A DNA stretch of 64,000 nucleotides from Amaranthus tricolor (GCF_026212465.1 NC_080053.1:19788773-19852772), one strand, 5' to 3'. Numbered from the stretch's first letter, positions 11,256 through 23,290 are shown. Numbers and translations: made by a program. The notes: generated from the letters alone by a model not told the origin.

Positions 11256-11545
11256 GAAAGAAAGTAATAATCGAACTTCCTGACTCACAAAGAAAGAAAA
11301 CAAGACAATTAATTTCTGAGATAAGACAAAGATAGATAATTCAAAGCATCAGAGATATAAACACATAAATCCTATCATGCACACATCAAAGTTATCCATG
11401 ACATCATGCTTAAAGACACCAAGCACAACACATCATATCCCCTTAATGTCTACCCCTTTTACTCTCGTCAAAAATTTTTTTTTTTTTTATTTTTTTTTCT
11501 ACGTTAGTCTATCAGTACAGATAAATAACACTAAATAAAACTCCC

Positions 11546-11557
11546 GCTCTGATACAA
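11546..11557 (-). other. Primer-binding site (initiator tRNA-Met type) of the gypsy element
   Basis: The minus strand reads TTGTATCAGAGC two bases inside the 5' LTR edge. The standard plant site complementary to initiator tRNA-Met is TGGTATCAGAGC, so there is one mismatch. It fixes the 5' end of the element at 13935 and its orientation as minus. Confidence 0.85.
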
Positions 11558-11559
11558 GT

Positions 11560-13844
11560 TGTAACATCTCGGAATAACTCGGGTCGTTCGAAAAGAGAAG
11601 ATGACCTTTTAAAAACGAGGCAACTATAATCCGAGTCAACCGGGATGTTAGAAACAGTTTAAAACGGTTTTGAAGTTAAGGAAAACGTGCGGATCGAGTT
11701 CTATCAGCGTCATTAAGAACTACTAGATAATAATAAATTCTTAGCAGCGGATAATAACGAAAAGTTAAATCTACTTATTACAACTTGAGAACGAAAATCG
11801 CCTCATAAAACCAAATGTTCTTCTAACTTAACTAGAAATTCTAATGATTTATTTCTTATAAAACTTCTATATTCTAAAGATTTATTTCTTCGAGGGTCAA
11901 ACCTCACTCCCCAGACCTGCAACTTAACTTACTGCTAGTCATTGCCCAGATAGGAAACAACATCATCGCAGGGTCGTTAAAACCAAAAGTACACGTCAGC
12001 AAACGTCGCATACCAAATAAATAATAATATAAGAAAAAGTTTAAATTTATTAGCTGACAATTCACAGAACCTTATGCTTCGATCATGCTTATTGAAAATA
12101 ATTATTTTCATGTAGAGGTTAGTCAGCCATACTGCTGTACTATCCAGCCATACTGCCGGTACACTCCAAACTCCATAAGTGAGACAATACATTAGGGGGA
12201 GCTAACCCCTAAGCAAGTCTCTACCATAGACACTCGCCTTACTTCGGTGTCTATGGTTAAGTATGCATACCCCCGCGGTGGCTCATAATGCCCTCATAAA
12301 CCGCGAGTAATTCTTTTCCACCAATTGACGTCATACTACGTCCACTTTAAAGTTAGTGAGGTCATACTACCTCTGCTTATCAAAACAATGTATAAAAATT
12401 ACTGATTCGAAAGATAACATTATTCGTAGTATTTATCCCTGCTTTACTTTTGTATATCATTATTATATGATACATCGGACTAGTGCGAACCACGCTGCGT
12501 GTACATACCTTAAGCAAGATAACCAACTCACAAGCGTCTTAATCAATTCCCGGTCACGAATCGACTTCCTACAAGGTTCAATCGTATTCGGGAAATAAGC
12601 ACACATACACATTTTCCCCAAATCATCTATAACACACATATACAATCACATCCATACCTAGAATACTACACACAACATGAACATCCATCACATACTATAA
12701 CATGGTAAATACACAACACAGTACAGCCTATAAAATCTGTCCAGAAACTCAACTTAAAACTGTCAAACAAAAAATCCGACTTCACCGTTGCGTCCGGAAG
12801 GCGTCAAAACCCCCGGGTACCAATTTTCATAATTTATAACATAGTATAAGTATTTTTAACTTAATTTCAAAGCCAAAAATGTTCCAAAAACACATTTTTT
12901 CACCATTTTCAAAACCTACGGGATTTCATTTTTTTTTATCACAAAAATATAAATTTCAATGCTTTATTTCCTATTAAATCTAAACAATAAAATTTACATA
13001 ATTTTCATGATCTCATACAAAATAAATTTTAATTAATTATATATTTTTTTCCTCAAAAATAATTCTTTTTACACAAATGTACACACACAAACATATCACG
13101 TATATACATGTATATTTCTCTACCAACATTATAAATTTCTTCTATTAATCAATAAAAAATAAAAAAAATAAATTTCCATCACCACATACGTTTTTTTATA
13201 TGAGCAACCATTTTTTTTTATGTATATATATATATTTTTTTCAATCATTCATCAAACAATTCTTCACATACATGTAAACATATCCAAAACCCTAAAAACC
13301 ATACATTAATTTAGATAGAAAAACATCATACTTCCACACATGAATTTTAAATCATGAACAAATCATAAACTATAAAATAACACACATAAAAATCATAGAA
13401 ATTTAAATTAAAACTTAAAAATAAAACTAGGTTAAGAATTACTCACAATTGCACAAGGACAAAACCAAAATTGATGAACCAAAGGGTGATTAGCCGTGAG
13501 GATTAGAGCATTTGGGAGTGTTTTCTTTACTTGCAAATGATTTTGAAATGAAAGGATGTAAGGTAAGGAATTAATTAAGGAATTATGGGATTTAATTGTG
13601 ATAATTTCCTTAACCATTCAATTGCCAAAATGGAAGTTACAATCTTCCCCCAAATCCCTCATGTGGCCTGCCAAACCCATTCACATTCCCACTTTTAATA
13701 TTTTTTTTTTTGAAATTAAAGATAGATTAGGAAAAAGGTTTGGACTTAAAATGGTTTTAATTGCCTTAAAAAGTTGAAGTCTCATGATTTAACCTACTAA
13801 CAAAATAAATAATAAAAAGAAATATATATTTTTTTTTCTAAAAA

Positions 13845-13892
<48 letters not shown>

Positions 13893-13935
13893 TAGCAAAT
13901 CATTTAATATTTCGGAAAAATATCGGGGTGTTACA
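11560..13935 (-). repeat. 5' LTR of the gypsy chromovirus
   Basis: This 2376-base direct repeat matches 2735-5097, with TGTAAC and GTTACA ends. Differences seen by eye include single substitutions scattered along the LTR, runs of T of different length, and a longer AAT/ATT microsatellite near 13845-13893. It should contain the promoter for minus-strand transcription of the element. Confidence 0.95.
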
Positions 13936-14068
13936 TGCTTAGACTGCCTATGAGACTCATAAAAGGCTGACTGAACAAATAACAAGAGAACGAGAACTCT
14001 TTTTGAAATTCATTGAATCGCATTTCAATTTGAATCAACCTCCTCCTCCACCTCCTCCAAATGAATGA
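13936..14068 (+). pseudogene. Ptta/En-Spm-type gene, terminal part of last exon
   Basis: After the TGCTT duplication the reading frame of exon 5 continues: a helix-forming segment (THKRLTEQITRERELF), then FLKFIESHFNLNQ and a short proline run, ending at the TGA 14066-14068. The codon directly at the junction is TAG (13940-13942), in frame with the upstream exon. Either the gene already carried this stop before the gypsy inserted, or the base changed later. The C-terminal coiled-coil plus proline tail is usual for this family. Confidence 0.7.
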
Positions 14069-14364
<296 letters not shown>

Positions 14365-14680
14365 AAGCGTGAACATGTGGTCGCTAGCAGCAGGCGACGA
14401 AAAAGCTATCAGATTGTGGTCGTCGTCGCTGGCGAGAGAATTGACGAGGAGATTCTTGTCGCCATGTCAGACACGTTTTTGGCGATGGCCATCTCGTCAC
14501 CCCGTAGTCGCCAACTTTTCCTTAAAAAGGCGAGGAAATGGCGTCCATTTTGGTGTTAGCGACGAACGAAAAGGCGACCACCACGAAGCCCGTCGCCCGC
14601 CCGTTGCCAAGGCTTTTGACCATTTAGCTATCAAATGGCGACGACAAAGGGTGTCGCCAATTCAATAGTTTTTTGTAGTG
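14365..14680. repeat. Right subterminal repeats and terminal inverted repeat of the CACTA element
   Basis: GC-rich DNA with repeated GGCGACGA, GTCGCC and CGTCGC units runs from about 14380 to 14655 and contrasts sharply with AT-rich flanks. It ends in TTTTTTGTAGTG at 14669-14680, the complement of a CACTA terminus. Long frames read through this block are compositional accidents. Confidence 0.85.
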
Positions 14681-15149
14681 AACAGCCTTAAAGTTTCGAA
14701 GTTAACGTTTGCTAACATTTTTATGTGCAAAAAGGTCACGGTGGAACAATTACGTAAACCTCAGGGTTACTGCGTGGATTTTTTAAAAGTTTTGGTTACT
14801 ACGTGGAAAACACAAAACCTCAAAATTACAACATGGAATTTCTTCTGATTTTTTTAATTGATTTGACTAGCTGATTTTAAATAATAATGTGGAAGCAACT
14901 TATTGTAATTACCTAAAACAATAAGTTGTTTTAATAATTTATCCTACACCAGTCTTAGATGATTTACCACCCAAGTGATAAAGTATATAATATATATTCA
15001 AAAATTCCTAATCAATCACCGTAATTTGTAAATCAACACAAAAAAACAAAAATAATAATAATAAAATAAATAAAACCAAAAAAGATAATTTAAAATAACA
15101 AACTCTCAACCTATTAAATCCTACCACATAAGGTTACATATATTAACTT

Positions 15150-15430
15150 CACAAATAATCGTTATTTACTAAGAACTTATCAATATATATTAGGGTCTCG
15201 ACTATCAACTTAAACTTTAAAGTTTGTTACCATAAAATGGTAACAGATTTTCAAGTTATGGGTTCAAATCTCATTCACATCTCATTTAAAGTGGAATTAT
15301 TAGCTCTAAGTAAAAGGATACTTGCGTTGTATCCACAGCCCAAAGGTCTCCTATGTGAAGATTGTGATAGAGTATATAACATATATTGTGGCCTCAATCA
15401 TCAACTTAAAATGTTAGTTGAAGCCTAATA
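15150..15430 (+). mobile_element. Eroded TRIM-like short LTR element or related repeat
   Basis: Two related segments, GTCTCGACTATCAACTTAAA (about 15195) and GCCTCAATCATCAACTTAAA (about 15391), lie as direct repeats about 200 bp apart. After the first comes a degenerate tRNA-Met-type primer site (TGGTAACAG..., then GGGTTCAAATCTCATTC). The inner segment resembles a repeat common in plant genomes with the phrase GTATCCACAGCCCAAAGGTC. Ends and target duplication could not be fixed. Confidence 0.4.
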
Positions 15431-15821
15431 TATGTTTAATCATTAATCATTATTTATTTGTACCTAAATTAACTAAAATTGTCCAACAAATCATTTTACT
15501 AAACACCCCTTAATAGATAAAGAGCAACTCCAAACCTAAGTTTGAAGTATAAACATATGATTTTTTCAAAAGAAAAAATTATTTGCATCAAAATTTACTT
15601 ATTCGACTCATAATATTAAATTCTTATTTCTCCTAGAGAAAATAATAATTAGGAAAGCCTTATTGATTTTTAAATTTTACATTTTTAATAGTAATTGCAT
15701 AAATCATTTGTATTGAAAATTCATGCGATTTGAAAATATTTAAATGGTAAAATATTTTCATCATCAATTTATCCCATTACTGATTCTAATTTTCATGGAG
15801 TTACATATATTACGTTGCTAA

Positions 15822-15882
15822 ATGCTAGGTGCTAAGTGCTAAGTGCTAAGTGCTAAGTGCTAAGTGCTAAGTGCTAAGTGCT
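15822..15882. repeat. Heptamer tandem repeat (GTGCTAA)n
   Basis: About eight head-to-tail copies of GTGCTAA/AGTGCTA lie in a row; the first copies are variant (AATGCTAG, GTGCTAAG). It is not a CRISPR array because there are no spacers. Origin is likely replication slippage. Confidence 0.9.
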
Positions 15883-17348
15883 GACACCTTATTAAAGATT
15901 GCTCGGGTTTTATAAGCTATTTTTTATTATTTAAATTCCTTATTCAGTTTTTTTTTTTTTTGAATTTTATTCCACTTTTCAATCATGTTGGTCACTCTAG
16001 AAAAATTGTTCATGATGCGCCCATAGTGCTAATCAAGCAACTTAATTAACTACGAAGTTAGTATAAATGTCTAAAAAGAATTTTAAATTTGCTGAATGGT
16101 TGAACATTTTTCATTTAATCCTTGTCTTACGGCTTATAAAAAGGACAAATTTCATCTCCTTGTTACCTATAGAGATTTTAGCCTACTCAGAAATGAAAAA
16201 GAAATCCACGTCTAACAAATAATTTTGTTAGAGCAATAGAAAGGGTTAGTAAACCTTAGAGGGTTTGACTAAATACTAGTGAAAAAAACTTTATTGTTGA
16301 AGGTTTTTGAGCTTTAGAACGAGTTCATTGCGTCTAAAATTTTTTTATTGTATTATTAACATCATTTTGAGAGGGAGTTATCAAATTACCATTAAAACAC
16401 TCCTATATTTATTATGCTTAATTTTATACAACAGATAGTTTTGTAAAAGAGTGTCTCCTAGATTCCCAGACTCATAAATTTATAAAACATATAGTTTTGT
16501 AAACCATCACACTGATGCATTCTCAGCCGAATTTCTACACACAATTAGGTGTTCTGGTTTGTCGAATCATGAAATTAGACTGAAGAAAGGTGTGCCAATT
16601 ATGTTGCTTAGGAATATTGATCAATCACTGGTTTGTGCAACGACACAAGATTAACTGTAAATCATCTAGGGGAACATATCATAGAGGCTAAAATTCTCAC
16701 ATGATGTAAAACGGGAGACATTGTCCTCATTCCACGAATGACCCTTACACCGTCTGATTCTGCACATCCTTCTGTCGAATCGCAAAGAAGACATTTTGCA
16801 ATAAGTCTATGTTTTGCCACAACTATCAAGAAGAGTCAAAGGATAGTCTTTGTCGAATGTAGGTATTTTTTTTTGCCAACACCCATTTTCAGCCACCGTT
16901 AATTTTTATGTGGTCATGTCACGTGTGACAAGCAGAAGAGAATTAAAGATTTTAATATGTGATAATGACAACCACACAAATAATTCTACCAAAAATATTG
17001 TGTTTAAGGACTTTTCAGACATTTAAGGTATTTTATAAATGTGAATTTTTATGCTTTGTATCTCTTTAATAATCTTTTACCAAATTTTAATTTTCTAACC
17101 ATAGGTTATTATTGTTTGCTTAACAAGTTAATATATCTTGCAACGAAGGAGTCTTATTATTGTTCTTTCTAGTATGTTTTAATACTTTGTCGACAATTAT
17201 AAAGAGGGTGTTGGTTATTTCAATTGTTTCATCTCTTATATTTATATTTTTAACTATTTAGAAAATACAAGTTTATATATAAATATACCCTCTTTTTAAT
17301 GACGGTATTTAATATTTATAACTAAAAGTATACTTCACAAAAAAATAA

Positions 17349-18308
17349 GGAAAAATTGTTGTAAATAATCCAACCTATTTTCCATTATCTGCCAATAATC
17401 CCACTTTTTGAAATTTTTTTAATAATTCAACATTTGCTTTCAGTTTGTTGTCAATGGATCCTTTGGAAAATGACCTGCTGTATTAGGTTACCTTTCATCT
17501 TCTCCATATTTATAATAATCCAACCTACTTACCATTACCCGCCAATAATCTCACTTTTTGAATTTTTTTATTAATCCAACCTTATTTTCATTTTATAGCC
17601 AATGAACTCTTTAAGAAGTTAAATACTCAATTTTCTTTGCCAATAGTTTATAATAATCCAACATATCTAATCCATACATGCTAAGTCTCTTTTAATTTCT
17701 TTAACACATTTTCTCTTCAATTATTATCAAAAAATCAACAATTTTTAAAATACTCAATTTTTCTGTCACTAATTTAAAGGGGTAATATATGTTGAAGGAA
17801 GAAAAAAACATACAACTATTATTGATTTTTATAATTATATTGATTATAAAATTTTAACTTGTGAATTTCAACTTGATAAAGATAATACAAAACTGGCCAG
17901 CGGGTACCCAACTCAATGTATTTTGTGGCCCATGACCCAACTCAGTTAAGGCGGGTCGGGTACCCGACCATAATTATATTATTTCTTTAAAAAAATTGAC
18001 CCGCCATTTAGGAAGTGGGTCAACGGGTCGGATTTTTTGAACACCCCTAGTTGATGGGATATGTGAAAGTAAAGGTTGAACTATTAAAAGAAAAATTTTA
18101 AGTGTGATTATTGGCAAGTAATGGGAAATTGATTCGATTATTATAAAAAAGGAAGGAGATGAGAAGTAACGTGATATAGCAGGTCATTTTTTAAAGGGTC
18201 TATTGGCAACAAATTGAAAGCATATGTTGGATTATTAAAAAAAATTCTAAAGGTAAGATTATGGGCAGATAATAGAAAATAGGTTAGATTATTCACAATA
18301 ATTTTTTC
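17349..18308. mobile_element. Mutator-like inverted-repeat element (non-coding), 960 bp
   Basis: Terminal inverted repeats of about 150 bp pair 17349-17510 (GGAAAAATTGTTGTAAATAA...) with 18145-18308 (...TCACAATAATTTTTTC). Both contain the words for 'TTGGCAACAAATTGAAAG' and 'CTGATATAGCAGGTCA' in opposite orientation. A 9-bp direct repeat, AAAAAATAA, flanks the element (17340-17348 and 18309-18317), the length Mutator-like elements make, although its low complexity weakens that point. The interior has a GC-richer palindromic patch (GGGTCGGGTACCCGACC) around 17890-18050, perhaps a remnant of a nested element ending GAACACCCCTAG. It has no transposase. Confidence 0.65.
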
Positions 18309-18893
18309 AAAAAATAATTATAATTCCGTGTATGGTAGGAGTAAGTACCTAGTAATAGGATAATTACTGATTACTTTCGTCAAGTTCTCACAATGGTATT
18401 TTTATTATTGTTTGTTAGAGAGATTGACAGTACATTAAGGTGTACCATGTAGTCATCAATCATGTATTAAAAATTTTCAATCTATTTAGAGGGTGATATT
18501 TTTCATTTTTTTACCATCTTGAATAGTATATATGATATGGTTATGATGATTATAATTAATGATTATTCTTGTAAAAAATAGGAAACAACAAAAGAAAGGG
18601 GTTTATTTAGAGTGGGTACGGTGGTTGTATAATGGTAGGCTAAAAACCATAAAATTCATGCCAAAAAAAAGTAAAAAAAAAAACGTCCAAGTTAATGCAC
18701 ATAGATAAAGATATAATGTAGTAATGTTGGTTTAATGAGAGAAAGTGTGATATTGCTTTAAGAAGGACGAAGGTACATATTAATTACCATTGTTATGACC
18801 CCTTAAGCAGTGTATATATAGTGATACATATGTTTAACCCTAATGGCCCTTTTAAGTGGTTATGAATCATAAAATTAAAAATATAAGGCCATA
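18309..18893. other. AT-rich spacer, nothing recognised
   Basis: About 580 bases contain no supported ORF, RNA gene or element ends. Confidence 0.4.
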
Positions 18894-19293
18894 TGAAATG
18901 TCACATGATAGCATCGAATTTTCATAAAAACGCAAGTGATAGCACTATCGTAAGATTTTTCCACATGGTAGCATCCAGTTTATGTCTTACCTAGTTGGTG
19001 TAGCAATTTCTGTTAATTTCTTGTAAATTTCAGTTTAATTCACCATTTTGACGTTTTTACCCTTATTAAGTGTTGGTTGTTGTCTTTATAATTTGTCTTA
19101 AACCATTTTTGTGCTCTCAAATGTTTAGTTCATCGTTTTGATGTTTTATTCACCGTTTAATACATCAAAGCTCTCGAATATTGTAAAAATTTTGTTTTCA
19201 TTCAAATTGTTGTCTTTATAATTTACCCTAGTTAGAAATGCACCTTTTGAATTTTATAATCCTAGTTAAGTACATTAAGTAAAACATTATGGC

Positions 19294-19887
19294 TAGGGGT
19301 GTTCAAAATCGGATACCCGGTCTAACCGAATCCGGAAATCCGGGTGTTCGATTTTTCAAATACCTGAAAATGCGATTTGGTTCCGACCCGGATTAAATCG
19401 GGTATCCGGACGGTATTATTAGAATGTTTTTTTATTTTTTTGTCTTTTTTTCGTTCAACCATACGTTTGTTTATTTCTATTTTTGTTTAGAATTTTTTTA
19501 TATAAAATTCAAATACTAACTCTCTAAAAATATTTATCTTAATTAGTCATAAAAAATTAATTAAGAAAATTAAAGAATAATATTAATGTTCATTGGTTTA
19601 AGTAAGAACAATCATAAAATTCAAATACTAACTCTCTAAAAATATTTAACACCAAAGGTTAGCTTAAGAGATACCATAATCATTTTATTTACGAAAAAAT
19701 TAAAAATAAATAACTAAAATCAGATACCGGATATCTCCAAAAATATGTGATCCGGATCCGGGTTCGGTATCCGGTTTTAAAACTGGATACCCGATCCGGA
19801 TTATCCGGTTTGCGAAAATCGGGTAATTTATCCGATTTTGGAAATAGATAGCGAATATTTCAGATCGGATTTTTATGAACATTCCTA
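19294..19887. mobile_element. hAT-type non-autonomous element, 594 bp, TSD ATTATGGC
   Basis: The ends TAGGGGTGTTCA and TGAACATTCCTA are imperfect inverted repeats. The 8-bp direct repeat ATTATGGC stands on both sides (19286-19293, 19888-19895), as expected for hAT elements. The interior near both ends is rich in TCCGG/ATCCGGATCC palindromic words that can pair across the element. No transposase ORF is present. Confidence 0.8.
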
Positions 19888-19976
19888 ATTATGGCTTATG
19901 TAATAGTGCTTAAGGCACCTTTTGTAAAAAATGCCAACAATAGAAATGAAAACAAAATTTTTACAACATTTGAGAG

Positions 19977-20541
19977 TAGAGATGGTCATGGGTCCACGAC
20001 CCTGATGGACCCGCCCTGGACCCACCCCTTTTTTAAGGCTCGGAGTCTTATTTTTTGAGACCCATCGGATCCGGGTCGGATCTGGATCTAGACAATATTT
20101 AACTGGTTCGGGTCCGGCTCCAAAGGTGCAGACCCGACCTCGAGACCCAGACCTTAGACCTGCCCCTCAAACTCGGACTCGGACCCTATATAATTAAATA
20201 TTTTTTTTTACTTTTTAGTAATTATTTTGTATTTGAATTTCATGGAGTCGAACAAGTGTTTGTAATACGATAATAAGTTGCTTAATGGACTCGAACAAGT
20301 GTTTGTAATACGATAATAAGTTGCTTACAAAAATACAAAAAGAGTCGCAAAAGGTTCAATTTTGACAATCAAAGAGACTTTGTTGAAGACTCATTAAGGA
20401 CCCTAGACCCGTCAGATCCGGAGGGTCTGGGTCTGGGTTTGAAAATTTTGGACCCTAAGGGTCCGGATCCGGGTCTGGATCTATAAAAAATAAAAGGGTC
20501 CGGGTTCGGGTCTGACCAGACCCGCCCCATGACCATCCCTA
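19977..20541. mobile_element. hAT-type non-autonomous element, 565 bp, TSD TTTGAGAG
   Basis: The ends TAGAGATGGTCATGGG and CCCATGACCATCCCTA are inverted repeats with little mismatch, and the 8-bp direct repeat TTTGAGAG flanks them (19969-19976, 20542-20549). GC-rich arms made of GGGTCCGG/GACCCGG words surround an AT-rich core holding a tandem pair of 'CGAACAAGTGTTTGTAATAC' units (20249-20330). It is non-coding. Confidence 0.85.
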
Positions 20542-20949
20542 TTTGAGAGCTTTGATAAATTAAACGGTGAATTAAACGTCAAAATGGTGAATTAAACATT
20601 TGAGAGCATAAAAATGGTTTAGTACAAATTATAAAGACAACAACTAGCACTTAATAAGGGTAGAAACGTCAAAATGGTTAATCAAACGGAAATTAACAAG
20701 AATTTAACGAAAAATGTTACGGCAGTTAAATAAGGCATAAACTGGATGCTACCGTATGGAAAAATCTTACAAAAGTGCTACCATTGACGTTTTGTGAAAA
20801 TTCGATGCTACCATGTGGAACTTCCCGAAAAATAACAATAATGTCATGTACTCTTTTCTATCCTTTTTGTTTTTTTGCTCAAATAGAATATTTGAATTTT
20901 ATAGTTGAACTTTGATTATAAATTCTCATTAATCTATATGAAAAAACAT

Positions 20950-21699
20950 ATTTATGTGAGATCTAAATGTAGGAATATAGATGCATAAAGTGGAATTGCA
21001 ATAAATAATTTCTTAAACATTTAAATAGGATCGCATGTATATCATAAATGAATTATCAAATACAATAGAATATCATACATTTGATGCGTGAATTTCACAT
21101 TATATAATCCAATTTGAAATATACCAAAATAAAAATAATAGAACATTAAATGTCGTTTCTCTAATGTTGGTCCACAAGCATCGAACGAATCACCACGCAT
21201 ACTAATGCGGAATAAGAAAACATATTTTCTCATTACATTTTAGGTGAATTATATATAGAGAACATTAGAATGTTGAAGAGTTGTATTGTGATGAACAAAT
21301 GCATATCTATATATAAATGTACATCAAAACCCTTTAAAATTCATCATGAGAGTTATATGACATACTTATGTTTTATCTCCATAATTCGTGAACTTAAAAT
21401 GTGTTTTAATTCATTAATTAAATACACACATTAATTTATATCATGAATTCTACAAATTTAATTGATCCAATGAGCATCTTATACTATTGGTGTACTTTAA
21501 TCCGTTTGATATCTTTATGTGTGACCTCATAAGACCCAATCATTATAGTAGTAAACTAATCCTATTAGATACAGATGAGAGTTGGTTTCTAGCAAAACTT
21601 TTATACCACCTAAATTAATTGAATATATTTTATCTCCATAAAACGTCCAATTTTTATATATAGTAATTACATTTGATCAAAGGACACTAATTTCCTTCA
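20950..21699 (-). mobile_element. Probable eroded copia 3' LTR (minus strand)
   Basis: On the minus strand, ACAAGTGAGAGATTGAAGGA at about 21690-21712 looks like the AAGTGGGAGATTG polypurine/LTR-start junction common in plant copia elements. The LTR would then run from 21699 to lower coordinates. The AT-rich text and phrases such as TGATCAAAGGACACTAA fit but prove nothing. The left end is not resolved. It would match the minus-strand copia RT/RNaseH relic at 29608-30140. Confidence 0.35.
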
Positions 21700-22639
21700 A
21701 TCTCTCACTTGTCCTAGAACAAGTGTGTAACATTAAATTCACTTGATGTCAATTTTGATTATATAATGATGACTCACGTCATCTATACTAATGCTCAATT
21801 AATTTCTTGAAATCTGAGCTGAACTGTCAAAACAAATTGTTAATTCTTTAATTCATTTGAGCACGTCCATACATTTTCGATTCTTACTATTCAAGAAGCC
21901 ATGACACAAGTCCTAATTAATAAGAGGACTTATCCAATCTTGATTAACCAATACTCCCACACACTTAACTTTTTAACAACCTAAACATTCCCTTTATAAC
22001 CTCCTTTTACGGCATGATGTTAAAGAATGTCAAGGCACACTAATTATCATATGAGAAGTCAGACTCATGTCAAAGAAATGTACTAAATATAATAATGAAA
22101 TTCAAAGAGCAACAAGAAGGTCAGTCCAATATGTATCTCTATACATATCCATGTAAATGATATGTCACTATAGTCTATAGCCCATGAAAGTGTGCTATCA
22201 ATTAGCTTACAACTAATTCACTAATAATTTATTTATGTCCTACTTAATGATTCAGGCTAAGGAGAAATAGTATTTCAAATAACATTGGTTCACTTATAGG
22301 GCTTCATTCATGAAATCACATGTTTGACGAACCTATCAAATGTATTAATAATTTGGACATTTTATTTAATACTAACTAGATTAATTAAGAAAAGTAAATT
22401 TATTGATAAACATAAACCAACATATCAAAGTGCCTTAACTTTTGTGACTAATTTTATAATAATAAAATAACACAACTACAATCATTCTTTTATGTGTTTC
22501 AACACTAAATACTCTAGTATAACTCTTTATACTTGAGTTAAGACTATGGTTTAGTCAATGAATATTATCATCCAATAGAATTTTGCATTGTTTCAATTTT
22601 ACTAAACTTTTAATTGTATAATTTACTATTGTTTTGAGT
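21700..22639. other. AT-rich DNA, possibly the eroded 3' end of an old copia body
   Basis: No intact frame and no RNA gene are visible. If the LTR call at 20950-21699 is right, this stretch is the downstream end of the same old copia, cut by the gag-protease element that follows. Confidence 0.3.
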
Positions 22640-23290
22640 AACAATTTATTTGTTTATTTATTTATCATTTTGAAATTACTTAAATATTTCATTGACTTTC
22701 ATCTCCTATTGACCTTGACTTCCTTTTAACCTTGACTTATAGTCAAGGAGCTTATATGACTTTTTACCCTATTTATCCATCAAGTAACTCCTTTCGTAAA
22801 CCCTAACTGCTGGTCAACCCCATTTTGCTCCACAATGTTCCATGTCACCCATGATCTCTCACTAAAGTCATCTCATGATTCATGAATCAACCTATATACG
22901 AACCCCTTATGGAATTCATTTGCCTCTCTAAGCTTTCAATTGCCTGCTGTTACTTTGCCAAAATTCACACTCGGCATACCCATTTACATATTCCTACCAT
23001 CTCTAAACCTCCTAATAATCATCAATATTTGCATTCATTATATTATCATTAATTGATTTCTGTCTCCGCAACTGATTTGAGCATCGGGGGGGGGGGGGGG
23101 GGGGGGGGGGGCGGGGGGCTTTCCGGGAGACCGCCCTCGAACAAGGCTAACGTGTTGTGTTGCAGAGATTGCAGTTACATCTACGGAAGGATAACGTCAC
23201 ACTTTCAGATCTTTGACAATTGACTTCTATGACGCTTCATCTTTAGGTATTATAAGAATCTTTTGAACTTCCAGTTTTATATCCGGAATA
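22640..23290 (+). repeat. Left LTR (3' part) of the gag-protease element
   Basis: It is alignable with 28960-29608 from a TTTA-rich start to AGGTATTATAAGA and ACTTCC near the end. It is followed at once by the primer site. It differs at many positions from the right copy, so the element is old. A poly-G expansion (23086-23111) is absent from the right copy. Confidence 0.7.
23086..23118 (+). repeat. G26 homopolymer with adjoining CG6
   Basis: Twenty-six consecutive Gs are followed by one C and six Gs. The homologous place in the right LTR (about 29434-29440) has only GGAGGGGC. The tract could form a G-quadruplex. It may also be a sequencing or assembly inaccuracy, as long G runs are hard to read. 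Confidence 0.9.

Larger units (their letters stand above)
2735..13935 (-). mobile_element. Ty3/gypsy chromovirus (Tekay/Del-like), nearly full length, 11.2 kb
   Basis: The element reads on the minus strand: 5' LTR (11560-13935), a primer site complementary to initiator tRNA-Met, an acidic extra ORF, Gag-protease, RT-RNaseH-integrase-chromodomain, polypurine tract, 3' LTR (2735-5097). The order Gag-PR-RT-RH-INT and the C-terminal chromodomain place it among chromoviruses. The long LTRs starting TGTAACACCCC suggest a Tekay/Del-type lineage, which is inference. The LTRs differ by roughly 15-20 substitutions plus a few indels by eye over about 2.36 kb, so the insertion is fairly young. In-frame stops after Gag-protease and before the last conserved residues suggest this copy is no longer fully functional. 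Confidence 0.93.
14681..17348. other. AT-rich intergenic DNA without a supported gene
   Basis: Beyond the CACTA end the sequence is about 70-75% A+T with no coding pattern on either strand. It contains a TRIM-like relic (15150-15430) and a heptamer tandem repeat (15822-15882), listed separately. The rest (15431-15820 and 15890-17348) shows nothing I can name. Confidence 0.5.
18894..20825. mobile_element. Foldback element with arms of about 300 bp, containing two nested hAT-type elements
   Basis: The left arm (about 18894-19200, words such as CACATGGTAGCATCCAGTTTATG and TTATTAAGTGTTGGTTGTTG) reappears as its reverse complement in 20550-20825. Subtracting the two inner insertions (19294-19887 and 19977-20541) leaves an element of about 0.77 kb that is nearly all inverted repeat. 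Exact ends are blurred and I could not find a clear target duplication. A second copy of the family is split by the copia array at 35131-35243 and 54161-54447. Confidence 0.65.

Noticed and set aside
14369..14668. Arg-rich open frames in the GC-rich block
   Set aside because: They lie in CACTA subterminal repeats; high GC removes stops by chance.
15822..15882. Possible CRISPR-like array
   Set aside because: The repeats are 7 bp and head-to-tail without spacers, in a plant genome.
21042..21233. Small minus-strand frame of 63 codons
   Set aside because: It has AT-rich composition, no motif and lies in probable LTR sequence; it is a chance frame.
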